Assembly (NCBI GenBank): GCA_045600965.1
Contig: JAZRYW010000033.1
Location: forward strand, 1 to 64,000
Direction: 5' to 3'
DNA length: 64,000 nt
Source: RGIG6374 sp045600965
GTDB taxonomy: Bacteria; Bacteroidota; Bacteroidia; Bacteroidales; UBA932
In this document: positions 1 to 7,868 of the stretch, in pieces
Numbering within the stretch: position 1 is the first letter of the stretch
How the letters are laid out: each line of letters opens with the position of its first letter
Position numbers and translations under genes: made by a program
The notes under the pieces: generated by a model
What the model saw: only the letters and a program-made list of their open reading frames with translations
Told to the model about the DNA's origin: nothing
The model's database searches: none

Positions 1-1392
1 GAAGAAAGACTTGATGGGATATCCGTGCAGTACATATTCCTCATCAATGTAGTCAGGCAATACAGCCAAAGTCAGTTCATCAATATTGTGCCAGGTCATA
101 CCCGCAGTGCAGGCGATGTTGTTTTGGGCAAAGCGCTGGAAATCCTCCTTGCGCACATTGCGCAGATGTACCAGACAGTTGCGGTGCTCTCCGTCGCCAC
201 CCCTGATATAGGCATCTGCCGCTTCGGCAATAGCTTTGTCTCCCATCACGTGAGTATGAACGGTGAGACCTTTGGCATTGCATTCACGGGTGATGTCGGC
301 AAGCCGGTCAACCTGCCAATGACTGTTGTATGTAATCCCGCTCTTGTATGGCTTGAACATTGAGCCGGTAGACGCTTCCACTACACCGTCCATAAACAGC
401 TTCAGATACTGCGGACGCACGTGAGAAGTGCCGTATTTCTTATTAAGAGAAACGAGATAGTCTATCTGGTCGCTCATATCCTTCTGCCAAGGTTCAACCT
501 CGTAGGACATCGAAAGCAGCATCTTGAGCCTGCCTTCCTTGTCGAAACGGTTTGCGGTCTCGTAGAATTTGCTTGGATGATAGGCGTTTGACCATCCTTC
601 CATATATGACACATAGCCGGTGGAGAGCAGCAGCTCCTGAGATTTTTCGAGGGCGATGCCTGATACCTCATCGTCAATGATTTCGTCCGGAATGAGTCCT
701 CCCATACGTGTCATATAGCCTGTAACGCGTTCATCAACATATCCTGTAGGGTAACCGTTTTCATCCAATTCGAGCAGGCCGCCCTCGATTTTGTTTATGA
801 GCACATTTCCTTTTTCGTCGATAATGCCGCATCGGCGGAAACATTCCGTATTGCAGTACATATTGTGTCCGCCGGAGTCAAAGAGAGCGACAGACAGCCC
901 GTGTGAGACAGCATCCAGTTCATCCAGGGTAATTGGCTCTGTCCCGGACATCCGTATGACATACATGTTCCACCCGAATCCCATCAGGCAGTGCTTTCCC
1001 GCATTGGCCGCTTCAAGGGTTGCGGCATCGACTTTCCTGAGAATCTCAGCCTTACCATCATCATGGTCGAAAAGCAGGCCTCCCTTCATATTGGCAAGAG
1101 CGATGGTCATCATGTAATGTGCATGGCCATCGAAACAGCTTGGCATCACCATACCTTTGCCTGTATGGTCAATCACTTCGGTAATACCTTCTTTGATATA
1201 AGCTTCAGCACCAGTCTTATCTCCTACGTAAATAAACTTGCCATCCTTGACAGCGATTGCTTCAGCATCAGGGCATTCTTCGTCAGCCGTGTGAATAGTT
1301 CCATAGACTACGGTATCAGCATAGTCCGTTACGCAACTCACCATCAGTAAAGTTGCAGCAATTGCGAATAATGATAAAATCGATTTTTTCAT
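1..1392 (-). CDS. Amidohydrolase family lipoprotein (YtcJ-like), 3' end outside window
   Basis: A continuous minus-strand reading frame runs from the ATG at 1392 to the window edge without a stop, so the C-terminus is missing. The N-terminus is a lipoprotein signal ending in LLMVSC (Cys20), which points to an envelope protein. Residues 88-92 read DGHAH, the His-x-His metal site of amidohydrolases. Further on, VHTHVMGDKAI matches the conserved H-x-H-x-x-G-D motif of the YtcJ/imidazolonepropionase-like amidohydrolases, and KLFMDGVVEASTGSMF is typical of that subfamily. Members hydrolyse C-N bonds in small cyclic or acylated compounds; the substrate cannot be read from the sequence. It lies just downstream of ridA on the same strand, 58 bases apart, and may share its transcript. 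The family assignment is secure; the lipoprotein call rests on the lipobox. Confidence 0.88.
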   Translation of the reverse strand, partial: MKKSILSLFAIAATLLMVSCVTDYADTVVYGTIHTADEECPDAEAIAVKDGKFIYVGDKTGAEAYIKEGITEVIDHTGKGMVMPSCFDGHAHYMMTIALANMKGGLLFDHDDGKAEILRKVDAATLEAANAGKHCLMGFGWNMYVIRMSGTEPITLDELDAVSHGLSVALFDSGGHNMYCNTECFRRCGIIDEKGNVLINKIEGGLLELDENGYPTGYVDERVTGYMTRMGGLIPDEIIDDEVSGIALEKSQELLLSTGYVSYMEGWSNAYHPSKFYETANRFDKEGRLKMLLSMSYEVEPWQKDMSDQIDYLVSLNKKYGTSHVRPQYLKLFMDGVVEASTGSMFKPYKSGITYNSHWQVDRLADITRECNAKGLTVHTHVMGDKAIAEAADAYIRGGDGEHRNCLVHLRNVRKEDFQRFAQNNIACTAGMTWHNIDELTLAVLPDYIDEEYVLHGYPIKSFF

Positions 1393-1450
1393 AATTTCCG
1401 GGTCTTTCAGGATGCTTCGATAAATAATTGGAGCGCGGACGAGAAACGGA

Positions 1451-1822
1451 CTAGCCGGCAACTGCATCTATCTCCACCAGGGCGCCTTTGGGCAATGCGG
1501 CTACCTCATAGCAGACTCTTGCCGGCTTTTCCATAGTGAAGAATTCAGCGTATACCGCATTCATTGCAGCAAAATCGCTGATGTGCTGCAGAAGGACGCA
1601 AGTCTTGACCACATTGTCAGGGCCGAGTCCGGCCTCTTTAAGAATTGCCATCACATTGTTCAATGACTGCCTTGTCTGAGCTTCGATGCCCTCGGGTATT
1701 TCACCTGTCGCGGGGTTTACGGGGAGCTGCCCGGACACATATAATGTGCCGTTAAGTTCAACTGCCTGTGAATAAGGGCCTATGGCTGCAGGCGCCTCTT
1801 TTGATGAGATAATTCTTTTCAT
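1451..1822 (-). CDS. ridA: RidA family enamine/imine deaminase
   Basis: This 123-residue protein has the normal length of the RidA (YjgF/YER057c/UK114) family. These trimeric cytosolic enzymes hydrolyse reactive 2-aminoacrylate and related enamines released by PLP-dependent dehydratases. Family signatures are visible: the N-terminal APAAIGPYSQAV, the central YVSGQLPVNPATGEI, and the C-terminal PARVCYEVAALPKGALVEI, whose Arg binds the carboxylate of the substrate. The start at 1822 gives the canonical MKRIISS N-terminus. It stands alone between menA and the amidohydrolase lipoprotein. About 60 bases upstream lies a dispersed palindromic repeat. Confidence in family is very high; the physiological substrate is inferred from the family only. 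Confidence 0.95.
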   Translation of the reverse strand: MKRIISSKEAPAAIGPYSQAVELNGTLYVSGQLPVNPATGEIPEGIEAQTRQSLNNVMAILKEAGLGPDNVVKTCVLLQHISDFAAMNAVYAEFFTMEKPARVCYEVAALPKGALVEIDAVAG

Positions 1823-1880
1823 GATGATTGGCTGTAATACGATTACTCCAGTTTGGCATTAGTAATCATTAAAAAATAAC

Positions 1881-1931
1881 TTGATAATCAAAGTGAAGTG
1901 AGAACCTGCGGAACTTTTCCCCACCGCACTT
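1881..1931 (-). repeat. Dispersed 51-bp repeat, copy 1 (half-palindrome)
   Basis: On the minus strand this 51-base stretch matches 14401-14451 on the plus strand with 4 mismatches and no gaps. It lies between the menA stop and ridA. The second arm of the palindrome present in the other copy is missing here, so this copy looks decayed. No coding function is seen. Confidence 0.75.
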
Positions 1932-1940
1932 AGGAATGAC

Positions 1941-2849
1941 TTAACGGATACAAAGATAGCAAAGGTTTCCTGCTGCAAAAAGGATTGCCGTAGCAAAGGT
2001 GGACATCACAAGCAAAGGGAGAATCGGGTCCAGCATTCGGTCTTCACGTGTAAGAGCGCCACGCAGATGAAGGGCAAAAAGCGGTGAAGTCAACACGTAA
2101 AGATATTGCTGGGGGCCGGCTTCTTCAAGGACAGAAAAGACAATCATCAGCAGCCATCCCGCCGAAATCAGGATGACCTGATAGATTCTCGCCTTCTTCA
2201 AGCCAAGCTTCATCGCCACGGTGGTTCGTGTGGCCGCATCGGTCTTCATATCACGTATATTGTTGACATTCAACACCCCTATGCTCCAGCAGCCGATGGC
2301 TGCGGCCGGAAGTGTCCACAACGGCTCGATTGCGTGCGAGCAGACGAATCCTGCGCCAAGGACTGACACGAGTCCGAAGAAAATGAATACGAATAAATCT
2401 CCCAGGCCTCTGTAGCCGTAAGGATTGCTGCCAAGAGTATAATGCATTGCCGCCCGGATTGCCGCAATACCGAGGACGAGAAGGCAGATCGGCTCGAAAG
2501 AAAGAATCTTTCCGTAGCTCAGGAATATCAGGGCAAGGCCGCTGATGCAGCATAATGCCGCAATCACGGCAATGAGACGCTTCATCTGGGGGATAGTCAT
2601 ATCGCCATCCTGAAGGGAATAACGAATGCCCTGACGTTCAGGTGTATCCGTGCCGTGCAGGGTATCTCCAAGCTCATTCGAAAGATTGGAGAGAATCTGC
2701 AGGAATGCGGCAGTGAGCAAAAGCGTTATGACAACAGGGATATGCAGCGTCGATACGGATGAAGACAGTGACAGGCCGACAATTATTCCGGCAAGAGAAA
2801 GCGGAAGCGTACGCAGACGCAACGATTTGAGGCAGGATTTTACAGTCAT
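1941..2849 (-). CDS. menA: 1,4-dihydroxy-2-naphthoate polyprenyltransferase
   Basis: MenA attaches the polyprenyl tail to 1,4-dihydroxy-2-naphthoate in the membrane, giving demethylmenaquinone. The 302-residue protein is an integral membrane UbiA-superfamily enzyme with about eight hydrophobic segments. Its two Asp-rich motifs are visible: NELGDTLHGTD near residue 60 and NNIRDMKTDAATRTT near residue 195, which bind the Mg-diphosphate of the prenyl donor. A longer frame opens at 2909, but I chose ATG 2849 (MTVKSC) because the longer version would run 59 bases into menG and adds non-conserved residues. With this start, the menG stop and the menA start are separated by one base, typical of coupled translation. 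Menaquinone is the expected quinone in Bacteroidota, and the pair performs its last two steps. Confidence 0.93.
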   Translation of the reverse strand: MTVKSCLKSLRLRTLPLSLAGIIVGLSLSSSVSTLHIPVVITLLLTAAFLQILSNLSNELGDTLHGTDTPERQGIRYSLQDGDMTIPQMKRLIAVIAALCCISGLALIFLSYGKILSFEPICLLVLGIAAIRAAMHYTLGSNPYGYRGLGDLFVFIFFGLVSVLGAGFVCSHAIEPLWTLPAAAIGCWSIGVLNVNNIRDMKTDAATRTTVAMKLGLKKARIYQVILISAGWLLMIVFSVLEEAGPQQYLYVLTSPLFALHLRGALTREDRMLDPILPLLVMSTFATAILFAAGNLCYLCIR

Positions 2850-2850
2850 A

Positions 2851-3561
2851 TCATTTTTCTCCTGAATAAAGGCGGCAGATACCGGCGGAAAAGGATTCGT
2901 GGGTGACATTGCTATATCCGCAATCGCGCATCGTTGCCATCCACTGCTCCTTGCCGGGGAATTTCAATACGGATGCAGGCAGATAACGGTATGCCGCCCT
3001 GTCGCCTGAAACCAATCCGCCTATGAGCGGAAGGATTCCTTTGAAATAAAGGCAATAGAACCATTTCAGAACAGGATTTGACGGCAGGGAAAGTTCGAGA
3101 ATGACAAGTCTTCCGCCGGGTTTGAGGACGCGCAGAATTTCTTTCAGAGCCTTCTCTCTATCTTCGAAATTGCGTATGCCGAAAGCGATTGCAGCCCTGT
3201 CGAATGTGCCGTCACCGAAACGCATACTTTCGCTGTTGCCCTGTTCGGTGTGAATCCTTGCGCCCAGGCCTGCAGATTCAACCTTGCCGGCCATAACCTC
3301 AAGCATCCCCCTGGAGAGGTCAAGCCCCGTCACGACAGTCTGAGGATCACTGTGTCTTGCAATCTCAATGCTGAAATCGCCTGTGCCGCAGGCAATGTCA
3401 AGTATCTCTTTCCGTGGCTGGCCGTCTGTAATCAATTTCAAAGCCTTGCGTCTCCATCTCCTGTCGACACCGAGAGAGAGCAGATGGTTAAGTCTGTCAT
3501 AATCTCCGGCAATAGAGTCGAACAGCGACTGTATCTTTTCCGTGTCAGGTCCTCTCATCAT
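2851..3561 (-). CDS. menG: Demethylmenaquinone methyltransferase
   Basis: This class I SAM-dependent methyltransferase of 236 residues carries out the last step of menaquinone synthesis, C-methylation of demethylmenaquinone. In species that also make ubiquinone the gene is called ubiE. The SAM-binding motif I reads LDIACGTGDFSIEIA (about residues 55-69). The family signatures FDSIAGDYDRLNHLLSLG at the N-terminus and LKPGGRLVILELSLP around residue 145 are present, as is the C-terminal FSAGICRLYSGEK. It lies 9 bases downstream of a kinase-like gene and one base upstream of menA, so the three form an operon. No oddity is seen. Confidence 0.95.
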   Translation of the reverse strand: MMRGPDTEKIQSLFDSIAGDYDRLNHLLSLGVDRRWRRKALKLITDGQPRKEILDIACGTGDFSIEIARHSDPQTVVTGLDLSRGMLEVMAGKVESAGLGARIHTEQGNSESMRFGDGTFDRAAIAFGIRNFEDREKALKEILRVLKPGGRLVILELSLPSNPVLKWFYCLYFKGILPLIGGLVSGDRAAYRYLPASVLKFPGKEQWMATMRDCGYSNVTHESFSAGICRLYSGEK

Positions 3562-3570
3562 GCCGCCCGC

Positions 3571-4386
3571 CTACTTGAAAAAAGGAGTCAGTTTCTTGTT
3601 GTTGGCCAGGGACAGTGGAGCCAGCGGCTTTATCCCGATATAATTCAAGGAATAGAAAGCTGCGAGTATGGACACCTGCTCTTCATCACATCCGCTGCCA
3701 CGGAAAGACTCTTCCCAGCACTTGAGCAGTTGATCGCTGCTCAGGTAGAAGAGCTCCTCGCGCTTGATATAGTAATGAGTCATAAAATACCAGTCGGCCC
3801 AGTCATAAACAGGATTGCCGTAGGAGAACAGGCCGAGGTCTATGGCATATAAGTCATTGCCTGAAAAAATGAAATTTCCGGGATGATAATCACCGTGCAG
3901 GCAGTTGTCACTTTTGGGAATCGCATCAAGGAAATCCGAAATGCGCGTCTTTTCTTCATCTGTGTACATCGCTGCGGCAGGAAGCTTGCTTTTCATCCTT
4001 TCCTCCACGGGAACGAACCTGTCCTTGTCACACGGTTTGGAGCGGATGACAGTCCCGATTTCCACGAACCTGTGGATATAGGAAGGCATATTGTTCCAGT
4101 CCTGATAAATGGCTCTGATGAGGGATTTCTTGCCGGGAATGTTCTGATAAACTGCAGCTACGCTTCCGCCAGCAACTTTCACCAGTCCGCCGGCCTTGGG
4201 AGTGGGAATTCCCAAAGAAGCGACATAAGTCGATAAGTCCTGCTCATTTTGAAGTTCTTCCAAATCGGAGTCGTCCTTGGTGAGGTACACTTTCACCAGC
4301 CACTTTCCATCAGGGCTGGTATAGCTCTTTGTTGCAGGGCGCTCGCTCAGCAAACGCCAGCCTGTAATGTCTATCTCTTTCATCAT
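3571..4386 (-). CDS. APH/choline-kinase-like phosphotransferase (resembles TIGR02172)
   Basis: The 271-residue protein has the catalytic signature of the aminoglycoside phosphotransferase/choline kinase fold. LHGDYHPGNFIF near residue 163 is the catalytic HxDxxxxN loop, followed by AIDLGLFSYGNPVYDWADW, equivalent to the DxD/DFG metal-binding segment. An N-terminal kinase lobe with VKVYL and a plausible ATP-binding lysine is visible. From memory the pattern resembles TIGR02172, a family of putative small-molecule kinases. The substrate is unknown; no aminoglycoside resistance should be inferred. It is the first gene of a run with menG and menA, but nothing ties its activity to quinone synthesis. 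The start at 4386 gives MMKEIDI; the second Met is equally possible. Confidence 0.8.
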   Translation of the reverse strand: MMKEIDITGWRLLSERPATKSYTSPDGKWLVKVYLTKDDSDLEELQNEQDLSTYVASLGIPTPKAGGLVKVAGGSVAAVYQNIPGKKSLIRAIYQDWNNMPSYIHRFVEIGTVIRSKPCDKDRFVPVEERMKSKLPAAAMYTDEEKTRISDFLDAIPKSDNCLHGDYHPGNFIFSGNDLYAIDLGLFSYGNPVYDWADWYFMTHYYIKREELFYLSSDQLLKCWEESFRGSGCDEEQVSILAAFYSLNYIGIKPLAPLSLANNKKLTPFFK

Positions 4387-4482
4387 ATCAAAACGGATTC
4401 TTAATCCATTATCCAGTCTTTGTCAGGGATACCTTAGCGGAAATCGAAGAGGATTATGCAGCCATTATTGTTATTTCGGTGC

Positions 4483-4490
4483 CAAATATA
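4483..4490 (-). promoter_or_regulatory. -7 box TATATTTG upstream of the kinase-menG-menA operon
   Basis: Read on the minus strand the sequence is TATATTTG, a perfect match to the Bacteroidota -7 element TAnnTTTG, about 97 bases before the first gene. The -33 region 20 bases upstream is only weakly TTTG-like (TGGA), so the site is a candidate. Confidence 0.5.
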
Positions 4491-4550
4491 GCTATAATCC
4501 CACGATTATTTCCAGTTCTGGCGCAAATTGCAGTAATCTATTCCGAACTT

Positions 4551-7500
4551 CTATTTCACAATATGCACCTTGTCAGCGTTCACGTACCAGACATAGCCAG
4601 TCACCTTCCTGTCGCCACAGAGGGGAAGCGCGCGATACCATTCGCAGTACTCCGAGACCTGCCGGCTGTATCTTGACAGGTTCGCGTCCGCGGACTTCGT
4701 GAACTTGTAGTCGATGATATCCACTGTCCCGTCACTGTGGGCCACAATCCTGTCAGGACGGCGGGTGACAATGTATTCCATCCCTCCATCTGGAAGCACA
4801 CGGGCGGCAACCGGTGTTTCATCGCTTCCATCACCGTTCTTCTGAAGAGTCCCTGTCTTGACAAGCATCCCCTCTTCATTGACTGTCACCGCATCGGGAT
4901 CATACCACCCATACTTGGAAACAGTTCCTATCTTGGCTTTCAGGTATGCCTTGGCATCCTCTTTCGTCACCTCGAGGACACCCTCCTGCCACTTTTCCTC
5001 AACGGCGGCATCCACATCATCCACGGTATGGACCGCCGAAAGTATCGAATGCTGGAGGACGCCTTTCAATCTGGATCCGCTCACACATTCTTCGCCATCG
5101 CGGCGGAGTCCGTCAAAAAATTCGCCGGCCTTGACCGAATTGCGGACTGCCGCGCGGGATTCGAATACGGAATATTCTCCGGGTATGCGGTCCTGAAGGT
5201 GCAATTCCTCCAGCAGTCTCCTTTTTTCAGGATTCGACTCTTCTTCCGGAGTCAGATAGTCGGCGAGGGTCGCGTCAAGATCACCGGTTTCATAGGTCAT
5301 TCCGTCGTCATCACTGCTGGCCAGATGTCCGTCATTCCTGTTCAGAAGATATTTCGTAGCAATGGCGGCAAGATTCTCATCCTGCATTTTGGTTTCCGCC
5401 TCGAGAATGAACAGGCCGTGCCGGGCACGGGTGAATGCCACGTAGAGAAGATTCATCGCATCTATGCATCTCTGCCTGTATTCTTCGGCATACGCGCCCC
5501 GGAAGGCGGAATCCACGTTGGTTTTTGTCAGCGATGCGTAATACACAAGGTCGCGGCTTCCTTCCGGAAGCGGCACATTGTCACACTCTGACCATTTCCG
5601 GTTATGGCGGGAGTCAAACAGCACCGCCTTGTTGGCAAACGGCACTATCACGAATTCGCCTGCAAGACCCTTCGATTTGTGGATCGTCATTATCCTCACT
5701 GCGTCTTCCGATGCGGATGAAGCGATTTTCGCATCCTTGCGGTCGAAGTATTCCAGAAAGGCGTGAAGGGAATTGCCATAATCCGCTTCATAAGCGGAAG
5801 CGATGTCAACCAGGGAACTCAGGTACGGTATGCTGCCGGTGAATTCCTTTTCGCCGGACGGCGTGGCGCAATACAGCGCCTTGAGTCTTGCAATCACTTT
5901 CTCACACAGTTCCACCAGTGTGGAATGTGCTATTGTCCCGCCATCGTCCAGGAAATTCTCCCCGAGACTGTCCACTGTCGCCTTGCTGATCTGATCCTTG
6001 CGGTTGTCCATATAGCGGAGGACTGAGAGCAGCCTGCGGGCTATGGCATTACTGGCCACATAAAGGGAATCATCGCTGTACACGCCGATTTCCTCTCGCA
6101 GAAGGTCCTCTGCGATGTGGGAGCCCTGTTCCCTGCCCTTGACCAGAATCAGTATGTCCTTCTTCTTCACACCTCTGTCACACAGGTCCCTGACAATGGA
6201 AACGACCTCCGGGTATATTAAATTCTCGGCATCGTCCGTTTTTTCGCAGTAAAAACTTTCGTAACGCACAAAGCCGTCGAAATCCTTTTTTGCCTCCTGC
6301 CCCACGGTATGCGGAACCTGATACGCTCCATTGCCATCGGGGATCAGATAGATATCCTTGAGGGTTCTGCCCGAATTCACCATCCCTGCGTCGACGTTCT
6401 CAGCGAGGGCTGCGAAAAGGTCGTTGTTGAATTCCACGATATTGCGGCCGCTGCGGAAATTGCTGTTGAGCGGTGTTTTGCTGATATATGCCGAAAAGTC
6501 ATTCGGCACCTCGCTGTCGAGTATGGTGTAGTCCGAATTCCTGAAGCGATAGATGCTCTGCTTGACATCCCCCACTACAAGATTGCTGCCTCCCTTGGCG
6601 TTCGCATCCGACAGCAGAGGCTTGAAGTTCTCCCACTGTATGTGTGATGTGTCCTGGAATTCATCCAGCAGGTAGTGGTCGAAGCGCGTTCCTATCTTTT
6701 CGTAGATGAACGGAGCGTCGCTCCCGGCAATGATTTCAGAAAGGATTCTGGTTGTGTCCTCAAGACACTTGACATTGGCCGAGTCGGTCACCTGGGCGAA
6801 TGACTTGAAGACGCTGACGGTGAATTTCAGGTAAGGGATATATTTCAGAAGTTCGGCGACACGGTTCTTTCTCGTGTACGCCGATACGAGACCGTTCATC
6901 AAGGAAGCGTTCTCCGCAAGGAAACGGTCCTTGCCGGGCGCATTTTTTGTGAACAGTTTGTCCTCGTCGCCCTTCAATGCCAACAGGCAGGAATCAGAGA
7001 AATTCTTGAGGCATTCCCGATAGGAAAAGACACCATCTCTGACATTCTTCTTCACGTAATTTGCATTTCCCTGATTGTATCCGTCAATGGCGCCGATAAG
7101 CCTTCCGGCAAGGTTCACGGAATCAGTCACGGCTTTTTCGCCATCGGCTGTCAAAGCCTTCTCCAGAGCCTTCACCCTGTCGCTGAACCTTGTCGTCCCT
7201 TCCTTTATTTCTTTCAGAAGATCCCCGAGAGTCGAGCCCTCCCCTGTCCCCTTCTTTTCCAGCGCGCGGATGAATTCACCTCCCATCAGAGCCTTCGCCA
7301 TGTCCGTCAGGTCATGTTTGGGGTTGAATTTCTTGCCGACACGTATGTTCTCGTCCGTCAGGCTGCTTACAACTTTGAATACCGGGTCGTCTTCAGAGGT
7401 GATGCCCGAGAGAAGATTGTCGGCGGCCTCGCTCACCAGGGCATCGCGGTCGAGCTCGATTCTGTAGGAATTGAACTCCCCTATCTCCCTTGCGAAATGG

Positions 7501-7868
7501 CGCAGGACAGACTGGAAGAACGTGTCGATAGTGGATACGTTGAAGCGGGAATAATTGTGCAGGAGGGTGAAAAGTATGCTCTTCCACGTGGACGGATCCG
7601 AAACCGTCCTGCTGCCGCAGGTTTCGCAGAATTCTTTGTAGTAATCGCTCAAAGCGGGATTCTGCGAGAGGATGTAAAGTTCCTGCAGGATGCGGTCCTT
7701 CATCTCCGCGGTGGCCTTGTTGGTGAAGGTGACCGCAAGGATGTGCTCAAATTCCCCGGTGTCCTTCGAACCGCTCTTCGTATAAGCGTCAAGAAGGATC
7801 CTGATATATTTCTTTGCCAGCGTATAGGTCTTGCCGGAGCCGGCGGATGCGGTTATCAACTCGATCAT
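4551..7868 (-). CDS. addA: UvrD/REP-type helicase with C-terminal PD-(D/E)XK nuclease, AddA-like
   Basis: This 1105-residue protein is the helicase-nuclease subunit of an AddAB/RecBCD-like double-strand break repair enzyme. Walker A is ASAGSGKT at residues 7-14, motif II is LLDEFQDTSHIQW near residue 400, GDVKQSIYRFRNSD follows, motif V MTIHKSKGL lies near 730 and motif VI LLYVAFTRARHG near 812. At the C-terminus DRIVAHSDGTVDIIDYKF (about residue 1050) supplies the acidic residues and Lys of a RecB-type nuclease. I chose ATG 7868 rather than 7895 because it overlaps the stop of the upstream AddB-like gene as ATGA, indicating coupled translation. It acts on DNA ends in the cytosol with the neighbouring protein. 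The symbol follows the AddAB layout; the Bacteroidota versions are divergent. Confidence 0.87.
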   Translation of the reverse strand: MIELITASAGSGKTYTLAKKYIRILLDAYTKSGSKDTGEFEHILAVTFTNKATAEMKDRILQELYILSQNPALSDYYKEFCETCGSRTVSDPSTWKSILFTLLHNYSRFNVSTIDTFFQSVLRHFAREIGEFNSYRIELDRDALVSEAADNLLSGITSEDDPVFKVVSSLTDENIRVGKKFNPKHDLTDMAKALMGGEFIRALEKKGTGEGSTLGDLLKEIKEGTTRFSDRVKALEKALTADGEKAVTDSVNLAGRLIGAIDGYNQGNANYVKKNVRDGVFSYRECLKNFSDSCLLALKGDEDKLFTKNAPGKDRFLAENASLMNGLVSAYTRKNRVAELLKYIPYLKFTVSVFKSFAQVTDSANVKCLEDTTRILSEIIAGSDAPFIYEKIGTRFDHYLLDEFQDTSHIQWENFKPLLSDANAKGGSNLVVGDVKQSIYRFRNSDYTILDSEVPNDFSAYISKTPLNSNFRSGRNIVEFNNDLFAALAENVDAGMVNSGRTLKDIYLIPDGNGAYQVPHTVGQEAKKDFDGFVRYESFYCEKTDDAENLIYPEVVSIVRDLCDRGVKKKDILILVKGREQGSHIAEDLLREEIGVYSDDSLYVASNAIARRLLSVLRYMDNRKDQISKATVDSLGENFLDDGGTIAHSTLVELCEKVIARLKALYCATPSGEKEFTGSIPYLSSLVDIASAYEADYGNSLHAFLEYFDRKDAKIASSASEDAVRIMTIHKSKGLAGEFVIVPFANKAVLFDSRHNRKWSECDNVPLPEGSRDLVYYASLTKTNVDSAFRGAYAEEYRQRCIDAMNLLYVAFTRARHGLFILEAETKMQDENLAAIATKYLLNRNDGHLASSDDDGMTYETGDLDATLADYLTPEEESNPEKRRLLEELHLQDRIPGEYSVFESRAAVRNSVKAGEFFDGLRRDGEECVSGSRLKGVLQHSILSAVHTVDDVDAAVEEKWQEGVLEVTKEDAKAYLKAKIGTVSKYGWYDPDAVTVNEEGMLVKTGTLQKNGDGSDETPVAARVLPDGGMEYIVTRRPDRIVAHSDGTVDIIDYKFTKSADANLSRYSRQVSEYCEWYRALPLCGDRKVTGYVWYVNADKVHIVK

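Noticed and set aside
3571..4386. Aminoglycoside resistance gene
   Set aside because: Only the general kinase fold signature is present; nothing indicates aminoglycosides as substrate, and the context is housekeeping.
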